From Irineochytrium annulatum (lineage: Eukaryota > Chytridiomycota > Chytridiomycetes > Chytridiales > Chytridiaceae), in assembly GCA_027600665.1 (NCBI GenBank), contig JADGJL010000846.1, forward strand, positions 1 through 12,928: a DNA stretch of 12,928 nt, in the 5' to 3' direction. Below the pieces are notes generated by a model. That model was not told where the DNA came from. It worked only from the letters and a program-made list of their open reading frames with translations, and did not search any database. Positions 1 to 10,259 of the stretch are shown piece after piece; positions within the stretch are counted from its first letter, which is position 1; each line of letters opens with the position of its first letter. Position numbers and translations under genes: made by a program.

Positions 1-269
1 ATTTTGAGGAAGACGATTAACTGGTAATAGAAAATAAAGAAAATCTCGGACACTTGGTAATAAACGTGTCAACAACGCAAATAAGAGCTACCGAAGAGGA
101 AAGTTATGATGAAGTTAAAAGTGCAGATCTCCTCAGGACAGCGCTCACTTGAAACCACCAATGCTAAAGATTGCGGTATATCAGCTGCATACAACAGCGC
201 AGCAAACAGCAAGATGGCCAGCCCTTAATGGGAACGACGCTATTTGTCGAATGGACGCGTCAGCTGGGT

Positions 270-283
270 GCGCATGCATGCGC
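270..283. repeat. 14-base perfect palindrome
   Basis: GCGCATGCATGCGC equals its own reverse complement over all 14 bases. The symmetry stops at the next pair (T269 against G284). It lies about 320 bases upstream of the chosen peptidase start, so a dimeric transcription-factor site is conceivable. A self-complementary CG/CATG run can also arise by chance in a GC-rich leader. Function is not assigned. Confidence 0.6.
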
Positions 284-389
284 GCTCCCTCGTAGACCAC
301 CAACTCCCACTCCGGCCGTTGTAATCGGGAGAAATGGCCAGTTCTAATAACCACAGGGGGTCAACGAGATACACAAGCCCACTGCAACG

Positions 390-599
390 ATGAAGTCGAC
401 CCTCCCTCCTTTGATCAGCGGCCGCGGCTGCGGCTGGTGGTCAGGATGCACGGCGCGACGGACCTTCTCCTGGTTGACCTCGGGCCCGGCGAGATCGATA
501 TCTCATCCCCACGCAGTCGCGTTCACTTCCGAAATTCGCATCACGAGGCCCCCGCATCTTCCCCTAACGCGACCCGTTTCCTCAACGCCCTCATCGACC
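390..599 (+). other. In-frame upstream start: possible 70-residue N-terminal extension of the peptidase
   Basis: An ATG at 390 opens a frame that runs without a stop into the peptidase ATG at 600, adding 70 residues. The extension is rich in Ser, Thr, Pro and Arg and contains a single acidic residue (a Glu near position 48), a composition that resembles a mitochondrial presequence. Both ATGs have A at -3. S9C peptidases usually begin close to the Tyr-Gly-x-Trp-x-Ser-Pro-Ile segment seen just after 600, so the downstream ATG is preferred. The region may be plain 5' UTR. Confidence 0.3.
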
Positions 600-2848
600 A
601 TGCCGACCGAGAAGCCGTACGGAGCCTGGGACTCCCCGATCTCCATTCAGGACGTCGTCAAGTCGGGCGTCCGCATCTCCGAGGTCGGACTCTTTGCTTG
701 ATCACACTCTTTGCCGCCCTTTGCATGCGATATGTTAACGCCGTGATCCTTCAACCTCCGGCTTCTCCGCTACAACTCGCAGGTGATTGCGGATCCTGTC
801 AGGAAGGAGGTCTACATTGTTGAGGGAAGACCGGAGGAGAAGGGTCGATCGACGCTGTTGAAGCTGACGGAGAAGCGTGAATGGAAGGAGGTATGTGCAG
901 TCACTCGCTTTTTTATCTTTCTTTCTCGTACGTCTTTGTTACTCCTCGTTCTTCTTTAATGATCAACTGGTTCAATGGATTTCTCAAACAAAAAAACAAG
1001 GTTACGCCGAAATGGAACGTCCGCACCAGCGTCCACGAGTATGGCGGCGCGCCTGCGGCCGTCCGCGACGGCCTCACGATCTGGACCGACTTCTTCGACC
1101 GCCTCATCTACATGTCGCGCGACGGCGACCCGGCCAACGCCGTCGCCGTGACGTCCAAATCAGCGACCCAGCGTTTCGCCGACTTCGCCATCCACCCTTC
1201 CGGCAACCACCTCGTCTGCGTGATGGAGGACCACGTCTCCGAGCACGACGTCGTCAATACCCTCGTCGTCGTCGACCTGTCCGGTGCCCCAGGAGCAGCG
1301 GAGCCCGTCGTTGTCGCCAAGGGGAGGGACTTTTACGCGTCTCCGCGCTTCTCAAAGTCCGGCGACAAGCTTGCGTGGATTGAGTGGGACCTGCCCGCCA
1401 TGCAGTGGACCGTCTCAGACCTCCTTGTCTCGCCATGGAGCGCGGGCGAGAAGCGCTTGGGCGCCGGAGGCGGGAAGTTCATCGGGAGGGGCAAGCACTC
1501 GTTCTCTCAGCCGAGGTGGGACGGCGAGACGCTGTACGTCGCTTGCGACCGGTCTGGGTTTTACAACCTCTACCGCCACGACCCGGCCCCGACGGCCGCG
1601 GGCAAGGACGACCTTATCCCGCTCACGCCGAAACCCGTGGAGGGCGACTTTTCGGGCCCGGACTGGGTGTTTGGCGTCGCTACCTACGGATTCTTGGACG
1701 ACGGGCGCGTCGTCGCGGGCTACTCGGACGGGGGGACGGCCAAGATCGGCGTGTTCGACCCAAAGACGGGCAAGTCCGACACCATCTCGGACACGCACAT
1801 GGTGGCCGGCCTCGTAGTCGTCGCGGGCAAGGTCTTTATACTCTCCGGCACCGCTCGGTCCGTGCTGAGCGTGAGCGAGATCGGGACTGATGGGAAGGGG
1901 GAGAAGGTCTTGAAGAAGTCGCTCGACATTGACATTGACGCAAAGTACATGTCTGTGTACGAGACGCTCGAGTACCCAACCTCGCGGGATAGGACGGCCT
2001 TCGCTTATTAGTGCGTATCTTTCCTACTTAACTAAACTTATCTGATTGCGTTCGTGATAGCTACGCGCCTAAGAACGAGGACTACGTCGCCCCCTCCGGC
2101 ACGCACCCTCCTCTGGTCGTCTACTGCCACGGCGGCCCGACAGCGGCCGACGTGCCCCTCCTCTCCCCGCTCATCCAGTTCTTCACCTCACGAGGCTTCG
2201 CCTTCATGCAGGTCCAGTACGGGGGCTCGACCGGCTTCGGCCGCGCCTATCGTGAGCGCCTGGACGGTCTTTGGGGCCTCGTGGACGTCGAGGACACGTG
2301 CGCGGCGGCGCTGTACTGCGCCGACACGGGCCGCGCCGATCGCAATAAGATGGCCGTCACCGGCGGATCGGCGGGTGGCTTCACCGTGCTGGCTTGTCTG
2401 GCGTTCAGGCCGGAGGTGTTCGCGTGCGGGACGTCCAAATATGGCGTCTGCGACTTGATGAGCCTGGCGAAGCTCACGCACAAGTTTGAGAGCAAGTACT
2501 TGAACTTTTTGGTTGGGCCTCCTGAGGACGAGGCGCTTTACAGGGAGAGGTCGCCGGTCCATCACGCGTGAGTAATTGGGCTTTCAATGTTGTGATCTGT
2601 ACTTACTGGGCATGTGAAAAAGCGATCAAATCAAGGCGGCTCTCTGCATCCTCCAGGGCTCCGAGGACCGCGTCGTGCCGGTCAACCAGGCCGAGCTCAT
2701 GAGGGACGCCATCCTGAAGAAGAACGGAGTTGTCGAGTACGTCCTCTTTAAGGGCGAGGGTCACGGGTTCAGGCAGGGTCCGAACATTATCAAGGCCACC
2801 GAGACCGAGATTGCGTTTTACCGCAAAAACATGAAGATTGGAGCTTGA
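600..2848 (+). CDS. S9C-family prolyl oligopeptidase-type serine peptidase (acylaminoacyl-peptidase/dipeptidyl-peptidase-like), complete
   Basis: Five exons are inferred: 600-683, 783-890, 1001-2010, 2061-2567 and 2623-2848, giving 644 residues, the usual family length. Family members remove N-terminal acyl-amino acids or dipeptides from short peptides, mostly in the cytosol. The N-terminal part (about 1-390) has S9C landmarks: YGAWDSPIS near residue 7, an EGRPEE segment, and VHEYGG at 75-80 leading into the seven-bladed propeller. The C-terminal alpha/beta-hydrolase (about 400-644) has the HGGP loop at 424-427, the nucleophile Ser504 in GGSAGG, Asp585 in GSEDRVVP and His617 in GEGHGF. The Ser-Asp and Asp-His spacings of 81 and 32 suit this family. 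Introns 2-4 have ordinary donors (GTATGT, GTGCGT, GTGAGT). Intron 1 (684-782) has a weak GTCGGA donor and was placed by frame and homology, so the first junction is the least certain. The start has A at -3. Exact substrate specificity cannot be read from the sequence. Confidence 0.92.
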
Positions 2849-4116
2849 TGGATTCGTGATAATTGTGTCGTTTTTCTTTCCTTTTTCTTTTTGTTTTTTT
2901 TATTCTTTTTGTTCCTATCCTCGTTCGGTTTCTCCTCTTCTTGTCGGGAGATGGTCTCCCAGAGACTTGCGTTGTTATTGTTGTTAAGTGTACTACTAGC
3001 ATAGTTACAAGTAATTGACTGATGGAGTAATCTATTGCTTTTTATGTGCAAATAATTCCTATTCAGTAAGATGTTTTAAGCGACAAGTTAATTGAAGACT
3101 TGTAAGACAGTCGCATTAAAGGGTACGTGTGACTGCGGGGACGGAATACCTAATGTGAAATGTGCAGATAAAGTGCCGCCTAGCACCTGCCGCCACTCCT
3201 CCGTTCCAACTTGGTACCGACCAACGCATACCGGAGATCAAGTGAGGATGCGCCGAGGCCATCCCGGTGTCGCGGAAGGCCTATGGCAGCTGAAACACAC
3301 AAGCCTTCGCGTCCGAACTGGTGGACGCCTCAAATTGTTTAAACTAAAGTCAGCATTGAGTCCCACCCAAGATGCCGTAGTTTCATGAAGAAGATGCGGA
3401 GTTTGCAAATACCCTGCGAAGGCCTCAGAAAAAAGCACTTCTCGCCCCATACTCGAAGATAATCGCGTCCGCCAAAAAAGCACCAAGTTTCACTGCCGTT
3501 CCATTGCACTGTTTCCCAAACGCCAAATCGCACCAGAAAGCGTGCAGCCTCGACTCTCTGATCAACTCCAATCCTTTTGTTCGCTGTCGGTACGTTGTAA
3601 CAGAGTCCGAACCGCTTCTCAAACCCAGGCCGCGATAGATATCGCCATGACATTGACTTGCGGTCCCAGATATCGTCGGCCACCCCGCGGTTGCCCAGTG
3701 TCCGGCGTTAGGCACCATCCTCCCAGATGGGCAATGTCGGACGGCTGAGTTTTGACATTCGCGGAGCCTGAACCATCTTCAACAGCCGAGCCTGCAACCT
3801 GCCGCGGCCGGCGACCGCGACGACGACGGGATCGGATCCGCCTTCTTGCATAGAGAGCCTAGGGGCTGGGCCGGTTTCTGTTATATTCTCGCACCCCGCA
3901 ACACAGCAATTCTGAGGAGAACGGCGACCATTTGCTGGAGGGAAAGAGGAGGGGAGGATTCACATAGAAGTCATAGACGGGATTCGCTCGGAAGAAAATA
4001 ACGCATCAGCTGATTGCCTTCGTGAGGAGCTACTTCGGTCGGATTGTGAAAGGAGGGCATCGCGCAGGCGCGCGAAGGTATATTGATTCGGGGACGCGGA
4101 GGGAGACCCGGCCGCC
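2849..4116. other. Intergenic region between the peptidase and RalGAP-beta-like genes
   Basis: This is 1,268 bases without a gene I recognise. The first 100 bases are strongly T-rich (about 2868-2925) and probably form the 3' UTR and cleavage region of the peptidase gene. Overlapping short open frames occur on both strands at about 3090-3750, but none shows a domain, a credible start context or spliced continuation. The last 250 bases, where a GC-rich stretch precedes the RalGAP start, are the likely promoter and leader. No TATA box is convincing. Confidence 0.5.
2868..2925 (+). promoter_or_regulatory. T-rich 3' flank, probable 3'-end processing region
   Basis: About 20 bases after the peptidase stop, the plus strand becomes almost pure T with scattered C and G for roughly 55 bases. 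U-rich tracts after the stop codon are common in fungal 3' UTRs and help cleavage and polyadenylation. No AATAAA is seen nearby, so the role is inferred from position and composition only. Confidence 0.35.
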
Positions 4117-7100
4117 ATGTTCTTGGATCACATCGCGACGCTGCAACTGCTGCAACATGAGCCAGGTGCGTAGCGCAGTCGATGCAAACGTGTTTTGTCC
4201 ATTTTTGCGCATTCACGAAGACTAACGTCGAATACCGCTGCATGTGGCACATCTAGATACCGACATCATACACGGCTTCCCGCTGAACGTGAAGCGGAAA
4301 TTGATCTCCGACATGGTCCAGTGCCTAACACCCCACTCATCGCTCATGGTCGACGCCGCCTTCGTCCTAACATCACCCTCACATGTGAAATGGGTCATGG
4401 AGCTCGTAGGACACGGCTTCTCGCTCCCGATCGAGGACATCGCCATCATCCGGGAGTGCTCGCTTGTGTACTCGGCATGGCTGCTCGAGCCGCAGTACAG
4501 GCCCGCGGCGCTTAGAGCACATTGTCATATGCGGGACAGGGCTGCATCGAGCATTATGGCGGGAAGCACGGCGGGCGTCGCAGCCGCGGCGGCGGTTGCG
4601 GCGCTGGGCGGCGCTGGGCTGGAGGTTCCCGTACCGCCTTCGGCGAATCCATTCCTGCTAACGACGCAGCCGGGAGCTGCACCGACCGCAACGACATCGT
4701 TTGAGCAGAGCGTCTGGCAGGTCCGTATTCAGTTGTCTAAATGTCGCTGGAGACGTACTAATGTGCCTGCGCACAGGCGATCTTCAAGCACTATTCCCTC
4801 CTCTTCGAGCCTAGGAAGGGCGACCCGCACCCGGGCGTGTTCTGGGTGAACCAGCGCCAGGGGAACGACTCGGCGGGGAATTCGTCGGGGCTGGGTGTGG
4901 GCGGTGCGGGCGGCAGCGGCGCCGATCTTGGCGCTGCGGGCGGCGGCGGGCTCTCGTCGACCGTCATTATGAGCCCCGCGGACGTGGTCGCGAGCCATAT
5001 CGACATTTGTAAGAACGCGCTCAAAATCTTCCTGTCCGCCGCGCGGCACCTCCAGGATGATCTGACGGAGGAGACGTGGACGGTGGTACTGAAGGTGGTT
5101 CTGGGGGTCACGGATCGACTATTGTCGGAACCGAGGGCGCATCCTCAGCATTCGTACATGGGGTTTCAGCCGTCGTCGGGGGTGGGAAGCTTATCCGGAT
5201 CTGCGGGAGGCCGGACGAGCGGCGGTCCGGGGGAGTCGTCCGGACCTGTGATTGCGGACACGCTGTGCGAGCTGCTGATGAGGGTGCTGATGGAGCTGTG
5301 GTTGCGGTCAAAAACGAGAAGGGTCGACATGTGGGACAAGCTGAAGAAGCAGTTTGCGAGTTGGACGCATCGGGTGGAAGTCGTTCACCAGTGGAATGCG
5401 ACCATTTTGGGGCTGACTCAGAGGGTCATTCGCATCGCAAACGGGGAGCCTGAAGGGACGGAGCAGGTCACGATTCTGATCAACGGGCACGTTGTGGATC
5501 TGAAGCTGCCGAACGAGTTTGTACTGTACTCATGGCATCGGATGATATGTGAGAATGAATTTTGACGGCGTTGTGATTGACTTCGTTCTGATTTGTGCCT
5601 TCATAGACATCATCGGCAACGTGAACGCAATCGAGGCTGCTCAAAACTTCGAGGTTGCGATGACAGTAAGTGTCTGCTTGTGTTTTTTTTGGGTCGGCAT
5701 GTCACTGACTTACATGGAAGGGAGTATCTCGCGTTGTCGACGCATTCCATTCAATTGGCATGACAATGTCGAATGATATAGCGAAGCTCACGCGTGCGAG
5801 CGTCCCTGACGGAAACACGCTGCTGAACATGTTTGGCGGCTGGCTCTTCGAGGCAACATCGCGGCCGACTCCAGAGTACGTTTTTCAGGGGAGGTTTCGG
5901 ATGCTTATATATGAAAACGCAGCTACGGTGACGGAGTCTCGAAAGCCCTCTCGATCCTCTGTCGCATCTTTTGCCTCCGCCAACGCCGCGCTAAGTTTCT
6001 CCGCACCTACCTGGACCGCTTCTATGCGACCCTCGCTGGAGCGCTCCGTCGCGGACCCGCTTCTAGTCTCACAGCTATCCTCATGAGCTCCGAGACGCTT
6101 TTTGTTTCGGACCTTGAGGGTGCCCGGATTCTCGTTCCCGACGTAATTGTCGGCATCCGGAGAGTCCTGCCCAGACTTGAGCGCGAATTTATCCTGAACG
6201 TCTCGCTTGAGGAGCTCCGGAGGGCGTCGCTAAAGATCTTGGGGACCATTTTCACACTCCCAAATCACTTCGAGGCCGTCGGCGTGAAGGGATTTGCGGA
6301 TTTTGATCGAAATCGGCTCAATGGCGTGGGTGTCCTTCCTGAGGAGGTCGTAATGATTAAGCGGGTGCGTGCACCACGTAAAGCGCCAGTTAGTTGCTGA
6401 CGACAAAACGCTTAGATACGAGTGCTGTATTCGAAGGAGGACTCGAACGCCGATGCTTCGGAGTCGCCGACATTTTACTCGATCAAACCGTATATCCTGG
6501 ACATTTTAATAACATCCCTCAACGTGGAGACATCATCGCAAAATGCAAAGCTTATCCTGCACCTTCTCGGTTGCTTTGTTATCGAGGAAGTTAACTTCTG
6601 CTCGGGCGTGCCAGCCCTGGTCATCGGAGCGATAAGGGACAAGGTATAGCTTTTTCACACGTGAAGAACGCTGATCCAATGTAGATACTGACGAAGGGTC
6701 TTTGGCAACCTGAAGTAGTGATCTGTGCTTTGGAGACCCTATCGCATTGGACGACCTTATGGAAGTCGATAAACACCTCAAATAAAAGCTGCGCGAGAGA
6801 GTTGGTTATATCTCTATGCCTTTACGTCGACGGCCTCTTTGCTCACGAAAACCTTGTTGTGAGTAGACTACTACATGTTTGTTGACGAATTGTTTGAACT
6901 GCTTTCTATAGACATCCCAAAGTCTTATCATGAAAACCTACGACTGTCTAACCCGGTGGTCTATCGTCGGAAACTGGATTTCCGGGGATAAGGACTGTCT
7001 TAACGCTGTCATCACGACTCTCTGTCGCGGCATCACCCTGGTGGACCGCGACAACGACTTTTCCCTTGTCAGCGGCCTGGGTAACTCCCACCAGCCACAC

Positions 7101-10090
7101 TCGCAACACACATCGACCCTCAACGGCGCTCTCACTTCTACCTTCAACACCACGGCAAGCGCCACTACTAACGGGCCCTCCGCGTCGTCATCGCCTCCGA
7201 ACCAGGCTTCCGATAGACCTCCTGTCCTTGGGGCCGCAACCAGTACCGTGTCGTTTGCTACCTCTGGCGCTGGGTCGAATAGCGGCATTTCGTCTTCCAC
7301 CGCGTCTGTCGGTGGCATGTCGGGCGCGACCGCCACGCTCGCGAACCACTTCGCGTCTATCGCCGAGAGCGTTGCCGCGAAATCCAACGAGCGTCGGAGG
7401 GCGGCGGAACGGGCAGGGGCCGGAGGATCGGGCGGTAGTGGCGGAGGCGCGGGTGGTGGCGCCGCCGGCGGAAATACGGGGTCTGCCGCTGGCGTTGGCT
7501 CGATTAGCGCAGCTGGTGGGAACGTTCGTGCGAACAACAAGCTGTTTCACAAGCGGGGCTTGAATACCTTGGAGCGGCATAACAGCACGTCCGGCGGCGT
7601 CGTTACCACATCGAGTGGATCGGGGGGCGTGAGTACGGGCACGAAGGACGGGGGTGTTGGGTTGCCGACGTTTGCGACCTTGACATCGGAAATTGGGATT
7701 AAGGCCGCGGCCGAGACGGCGATGGCCCAGATTGTCAACTATCTGGGCTGCTCTCCGCCGTTTGGGGAGGTGACGGGTATTAGCAGGGTTAGCGCGGTGT
7801 GGAACGAGCAGGTCGAGGCGCGTCGAATTTCGTTATTACGGGAACGGATCGTAGCGAGAAAGAACCTTGGAGCGCGGACGGACAAGGAACAGGTATCGGA
7901 CGACATGGCAACCGAGCTGAAGGACGTCCCCTTGAAAGGGAGCTCGTTCGCCTTGGCGGGTGGCGCTGATATGAAAAAGTACCTGCGGTACTTCGTGTAC
8001 GACGATCGCGTCATCATCGGTATACTAGAGCAACCTAGCTGGGTCGATGACGAGGAGCCGGATACTGATTCATTGAAGCGGAGGTCTGTCGACTCTGACC
8101 GGTCGATCCGGTCGTCGAGATTGTCGGGGAATCCGACCGTGACCTTGGTTCTGCGAGACGCGACAGGGCGTTATTCCTGGGTTTCTTCGCTCAAGTACAA
8201 AGAGGACAGCGGCAGGACAATGTCTTTGATGCGCTCCAGCGTCCCCACTCCTTCAGCAACACACATGAACCTGGCTCAGCGTTAGTAGGATTTGCATTAA
8301 TTGTATACACTCCTGCAAGATGACTAACCGTGCGTCAACTTCAGTCGCAGCTAAACCTGCCGATCCGGACCACCTGTCTCCGTCTTCCCTAGGCGCTCTT
8401 CCGCCGAATTCGTCTCCAGGTAGTAGACCAGTCAGCTTTTTGAGCCAACAGAGTACGAATGACGGCCGTACGAGTGACTTTCCCAAAATGCGGACATCTG
8501 TCACAAAAGCTTCTATGCCACCGCCTTATAGTGGAGAGCAAGGCCCCGTCGTTCAACTAGAGAGCTTTAACGAATCGCTTATTCCCAAGCTCTCGGAGCT
8601 TTTAGAAGCGACTACGGAGGTTGCAAAAGCTTTTGAAACAATTCGGTCTCTTGCTGAACGGCAAGATGAATGGGAGACGAAATCATTAGCCGAGATTGCA
8701 CAAAGCGAGTAAGTTGGCAACGTTATCTTATGGTATTGACTACCTTTGTGTTTCAAAAGTAAACGCTTATCGGAGCAAGTCGCGGTCATACCTCCACCTC
8801 CTGTCGACCGTTGGAATGTTGATCTGCCTTCCGCAAATTTCAGGTTGTTTTTGGCCCAAATTGGCTATTTATCGCTTGCCAACCGAGAAAAGCTCAAGCC
8901 ATTAGCAATGACTGACCAGTTCTTCAAGGAGCTGGAAAAGTTCGACATGCTTCCTGAGTGAGTGGCTTTTCTCGCCAAATCGTCATTCAAGCGGATACTG
9001 AATTAAACATCGCAACAGACGCGAGTGCCTTAGCGTCAGCGTCATTTTCTGTCGATCAGCAGAAGACGGAACCGACGATATTCTGACAAGAAGAACCATT
9101 AGTCAAGATTTTGATCAATTCTTGACTACACTGGGTTGGCCGGTTAACATTGCAACCCACGAGGGGTTCCGGGGCTCCCTTACCAACTCTATATGCGAGA
9201 CGGCCCCATACTACGCTAGCACGACGATCGAAGTCATCTTCCATTCTCCCTATCACATCCACCTCCCCTCCGACGGCATTCTCCCAAGCTCCGACTCCCG
9301 CAACATTGCATACCTTTCGAAACGGCGGATGACGGGGGCCGGAATCTCGAGTTTCGTGATGGGCTCCACCAATTTCGCGGATTCGGAGCCTCTGCACGAA
9401 AACTCCGCCACGACCCAAACCAGCACGGCGAACAACAGCTCAAACCATCTCGCGGCCCCTCTCGTCAGGTCCGATCATGACATTACAAGCTCGGCGGGGG
9501 CAAATTCGGCCTCCGAACCCAGCGTAGCGTCCTCTACAGCCCCTCAAAACGTCACCGCCCGCTCCCTGTTCACATGGCTGACATCCGAGGACCTTATCTC
9601 GATTGTTTGGGTTGAGGACATATCAAAACTTCGTCACCTGATTAAGCGCATCTCCGCCTTGCTTGTTCCATCCGTCGTCATCTTTTTGATCGTCCATCCG
9701 TTCCCGCTCACGCCGGGGCTGTATCGCGTTCGGATTCTTACAGCGGGAGGCGTTGCGATGGATGACCCGATGGCGCTCGGCCCGCTAACCGATGGCGTCG
9801 TCGTCAGCCGGCATACACTCGGTTTGCTGGTGAGGTTGACGGCAGTGAGAGCACACGTTCATGCAAAGGCGCAACGCGGTAGTTACAGAAAGCCGTAAGT
9901 ATTTGACATGTTGGTCTTCAATAACTTTTAACTGGTTGGCTGCAGACAAACGGTTCGGCGGTTGCAATTAGAAGAAATTTGCAAAACACATAAAATGAAC
10001 GCATCACTAGCAGGGTGGGTTAATTCTGTCAGTCAATTTAAACCGTACTAACCACTTCCAAATAGGTTTTATGCCGATCTTTTCACATAG
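4117..10090 (+). CDS. Ral GTPase-activating protein subunit beta homologue, complete, 14 exons
   Basis: Exons: 4117-4165, 4257-4720, 4777-5548, 5607-5665, 5721-5875, 5923-6364, 6416-6643, 6685-6858, 6912-8280, 8345-8708, 8760-8957, 9019-9894, 9946-10014, 10066-10090. All phases join cleanly into 1747 residues (human RALGAPB is about 1490). The start has a perfect GCCGCC context; a first exon of only 16 codons is joined through an intron with an ACTAAC branch. Family landmarks follow in order: an N-terminal helical region with HVKWVMELVGHG (about 58-69), LLNMFGGWLFEA (about 483-494), LCRIFC and YLDRFYATL (about 510-535), YLRYFVYDDRVIIGILEQP (near 1140), a FRLFLAQIGYLSL segment in exon 11, and a Rap/Ran-GAP-like domain from about 1450 to 1725 with TTLGWPVN, TGLYRVRI-like and DGVVVSRHTLGLLVR segments. 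The ending FYADLF also fits the family. In animals the beta subunit pairs with RalGAP alpha to inactivate Ral GTPases. The GAP-like domain has Glu where catalytic relatives carry the Asn thumb, so a scaffolding role is likely. Extra length comes from Gly/Ser-rich insertions. Confidence 0.92.
4859..5250 (+). repeat. Two Gly/Ser-rich low-complexity insertions in exon 3 of the RalGAP-beta-like gene
   Basis: Residues about 199-233 are Gly, Ser, Ala, Asn and Leu in irregular alternation (coding 4859-4962). A second Ser/Gly-rich patch (about 5166-5250) interrupts the helical region before the segment VIADTLCELLMRVLMELW. Neither has a counterpart in the animal proteins as I remember them. The DNA is GGC/GGG-rich without an exact tandem repeat. 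They read as flexible linkers between helices. They are exonic because the frame is open and conserved helices flank both sides. Confidence 0.7.
7075..7665 (+). repeat. Long Ser/Thr/Gly-rich disordered region in exon 9 of the RalGAP-beta-like gene
   Basis: About 195 residues (roughly 836-1032) are dominated by Ser, Thr, Ala, Asn and Gly. A near-pure Gly core lies around 948-985, encoded by GGN-rich DNA with short irregular repeats. Inside it is a short helical-looking, charged patch (FASIAESVAAKSNERRRAAER, about 922-942). The insertion separates the conserved helical body from the YLRYFVYDDRV segment and explains most of the extra length over animal orthologues. Likely disordered, possibly phosphorylated; function unknown. 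Confidence 0.75.
9095..9890 (+). other. Rap/Ran-GAP-like domain coding segment (RalGAP-beta type)
   Basis: Exon 12 carries the domain. It begins with SQDFDQFLTTLGWPVN, matches the GLGW-type opening of RalGAP-beta, and continues with SICETAPYYASTTIEVIFHSPYHI (around residues 1480-1505). A Ser/Asn/Thr-rich loop follows, then LISIVWVEDI at about 1617-1626, VVIFLIVHPFPLTPGLYRVRI and DGVVVSRHTLGLLVRLTAV. In TSC2 and Rap1GAP the segment before the S-I-V strand contains Gly-Asn-Asp with the catalytic Asn. Here the corresponding residues are Ser-Glu-Asp (Glu1615), as remembered for animal beta subunits, which also lack the Asn. Confidence 0.75.
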
Positions 10091-10259
10091 ATATCTCTCC
10101 CTTGTTTTAGCAATTACGTGCTATTATTTATCCTTGACACTGCTGTATATTCGCATGATTTAACAATTGATTTGCTGTTTACTGGGACGTAACGGAGTTA
10201 TATTAAATATATTATCACGCTGCAAAAGAGCGATTCAATGCTCCACAGTCGACGCATTT
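10091..10259. other. AT-rich gap between convergent genes
   Basis: No gene is seen in these 169 bases. They separate the stop codons of two convergent genes and must hold both 3' UTRs. For the plus-strand gene an ATTAAA occurs at 10202-10207 and an AATAAA at 10291-10296, the latter already inside the opposite gene's longest frame. The two transcripts therefore probably overlap at their 3' ends. Confidence 0.55.
10202..10207 (+). promoter_or_regulatory. Candidate polyadenylation signal of the RalGAP-beta-like gene
   Basis: ATTAAA lies 112 bases after the TAG stop in an AT-rich stretch. It is the nearest recognisable hexamer; a stronger AATAAA follows at 10291-10296. Fungal signals are loose, so this is only a candidate. 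Confidence 0.3.

Larger units (their letters stand above)
1..599. other. Upstream region and 5' leader of the peptidase gene
   Basis: I recognise no gene in this stretch. The first 240 bases are AT-rich and full of stops. From about 240 onward the sequence becomes GC-rich and probably contains the promoter and leader of the peptidase gene that follows. It holds a 14-base perfect palindrome (270-283) and an in-frame upstream ATG at 390 (listed separately). No clear TATA box or other core promoter element stands out, so the transcription start cannot be placed. Confidence 0.5.

Noticed and set aside
3339..3718. Two overlapping minus-strand open frames of 114 and 97 codons in the intergenic region
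   Set aside because: They overlap in different frames, and I recognise no motif, splice continuation or family. The evidence is too weak to call a gene, though decayed coding sequence cannot be excluded.
4242..4256. Start of the RalGAP-beta-like protein at the ATG or GTG near 4242-4244
   Set aside because: The ATG is out of frame and the in-frame triplet is GTG. An ACTAAC branch and a TCTAG acceptor ending at 4256 show that this is intron, and a well-placed first exon with a GCCGCC-ATG context exists at 4117.
6938..7540. 200-codon open frame on the minus strand opposite exon 9 of the RalGAP-beta-like gene
   Set aside because: It lies opposite a Ser/Gly-rich GC-biased coding stretch, whose antisense naturally lacks stops and reads as Pro/Ala-rich. 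It has no domain, and the sense strand is clearly coding with conserved flanks.
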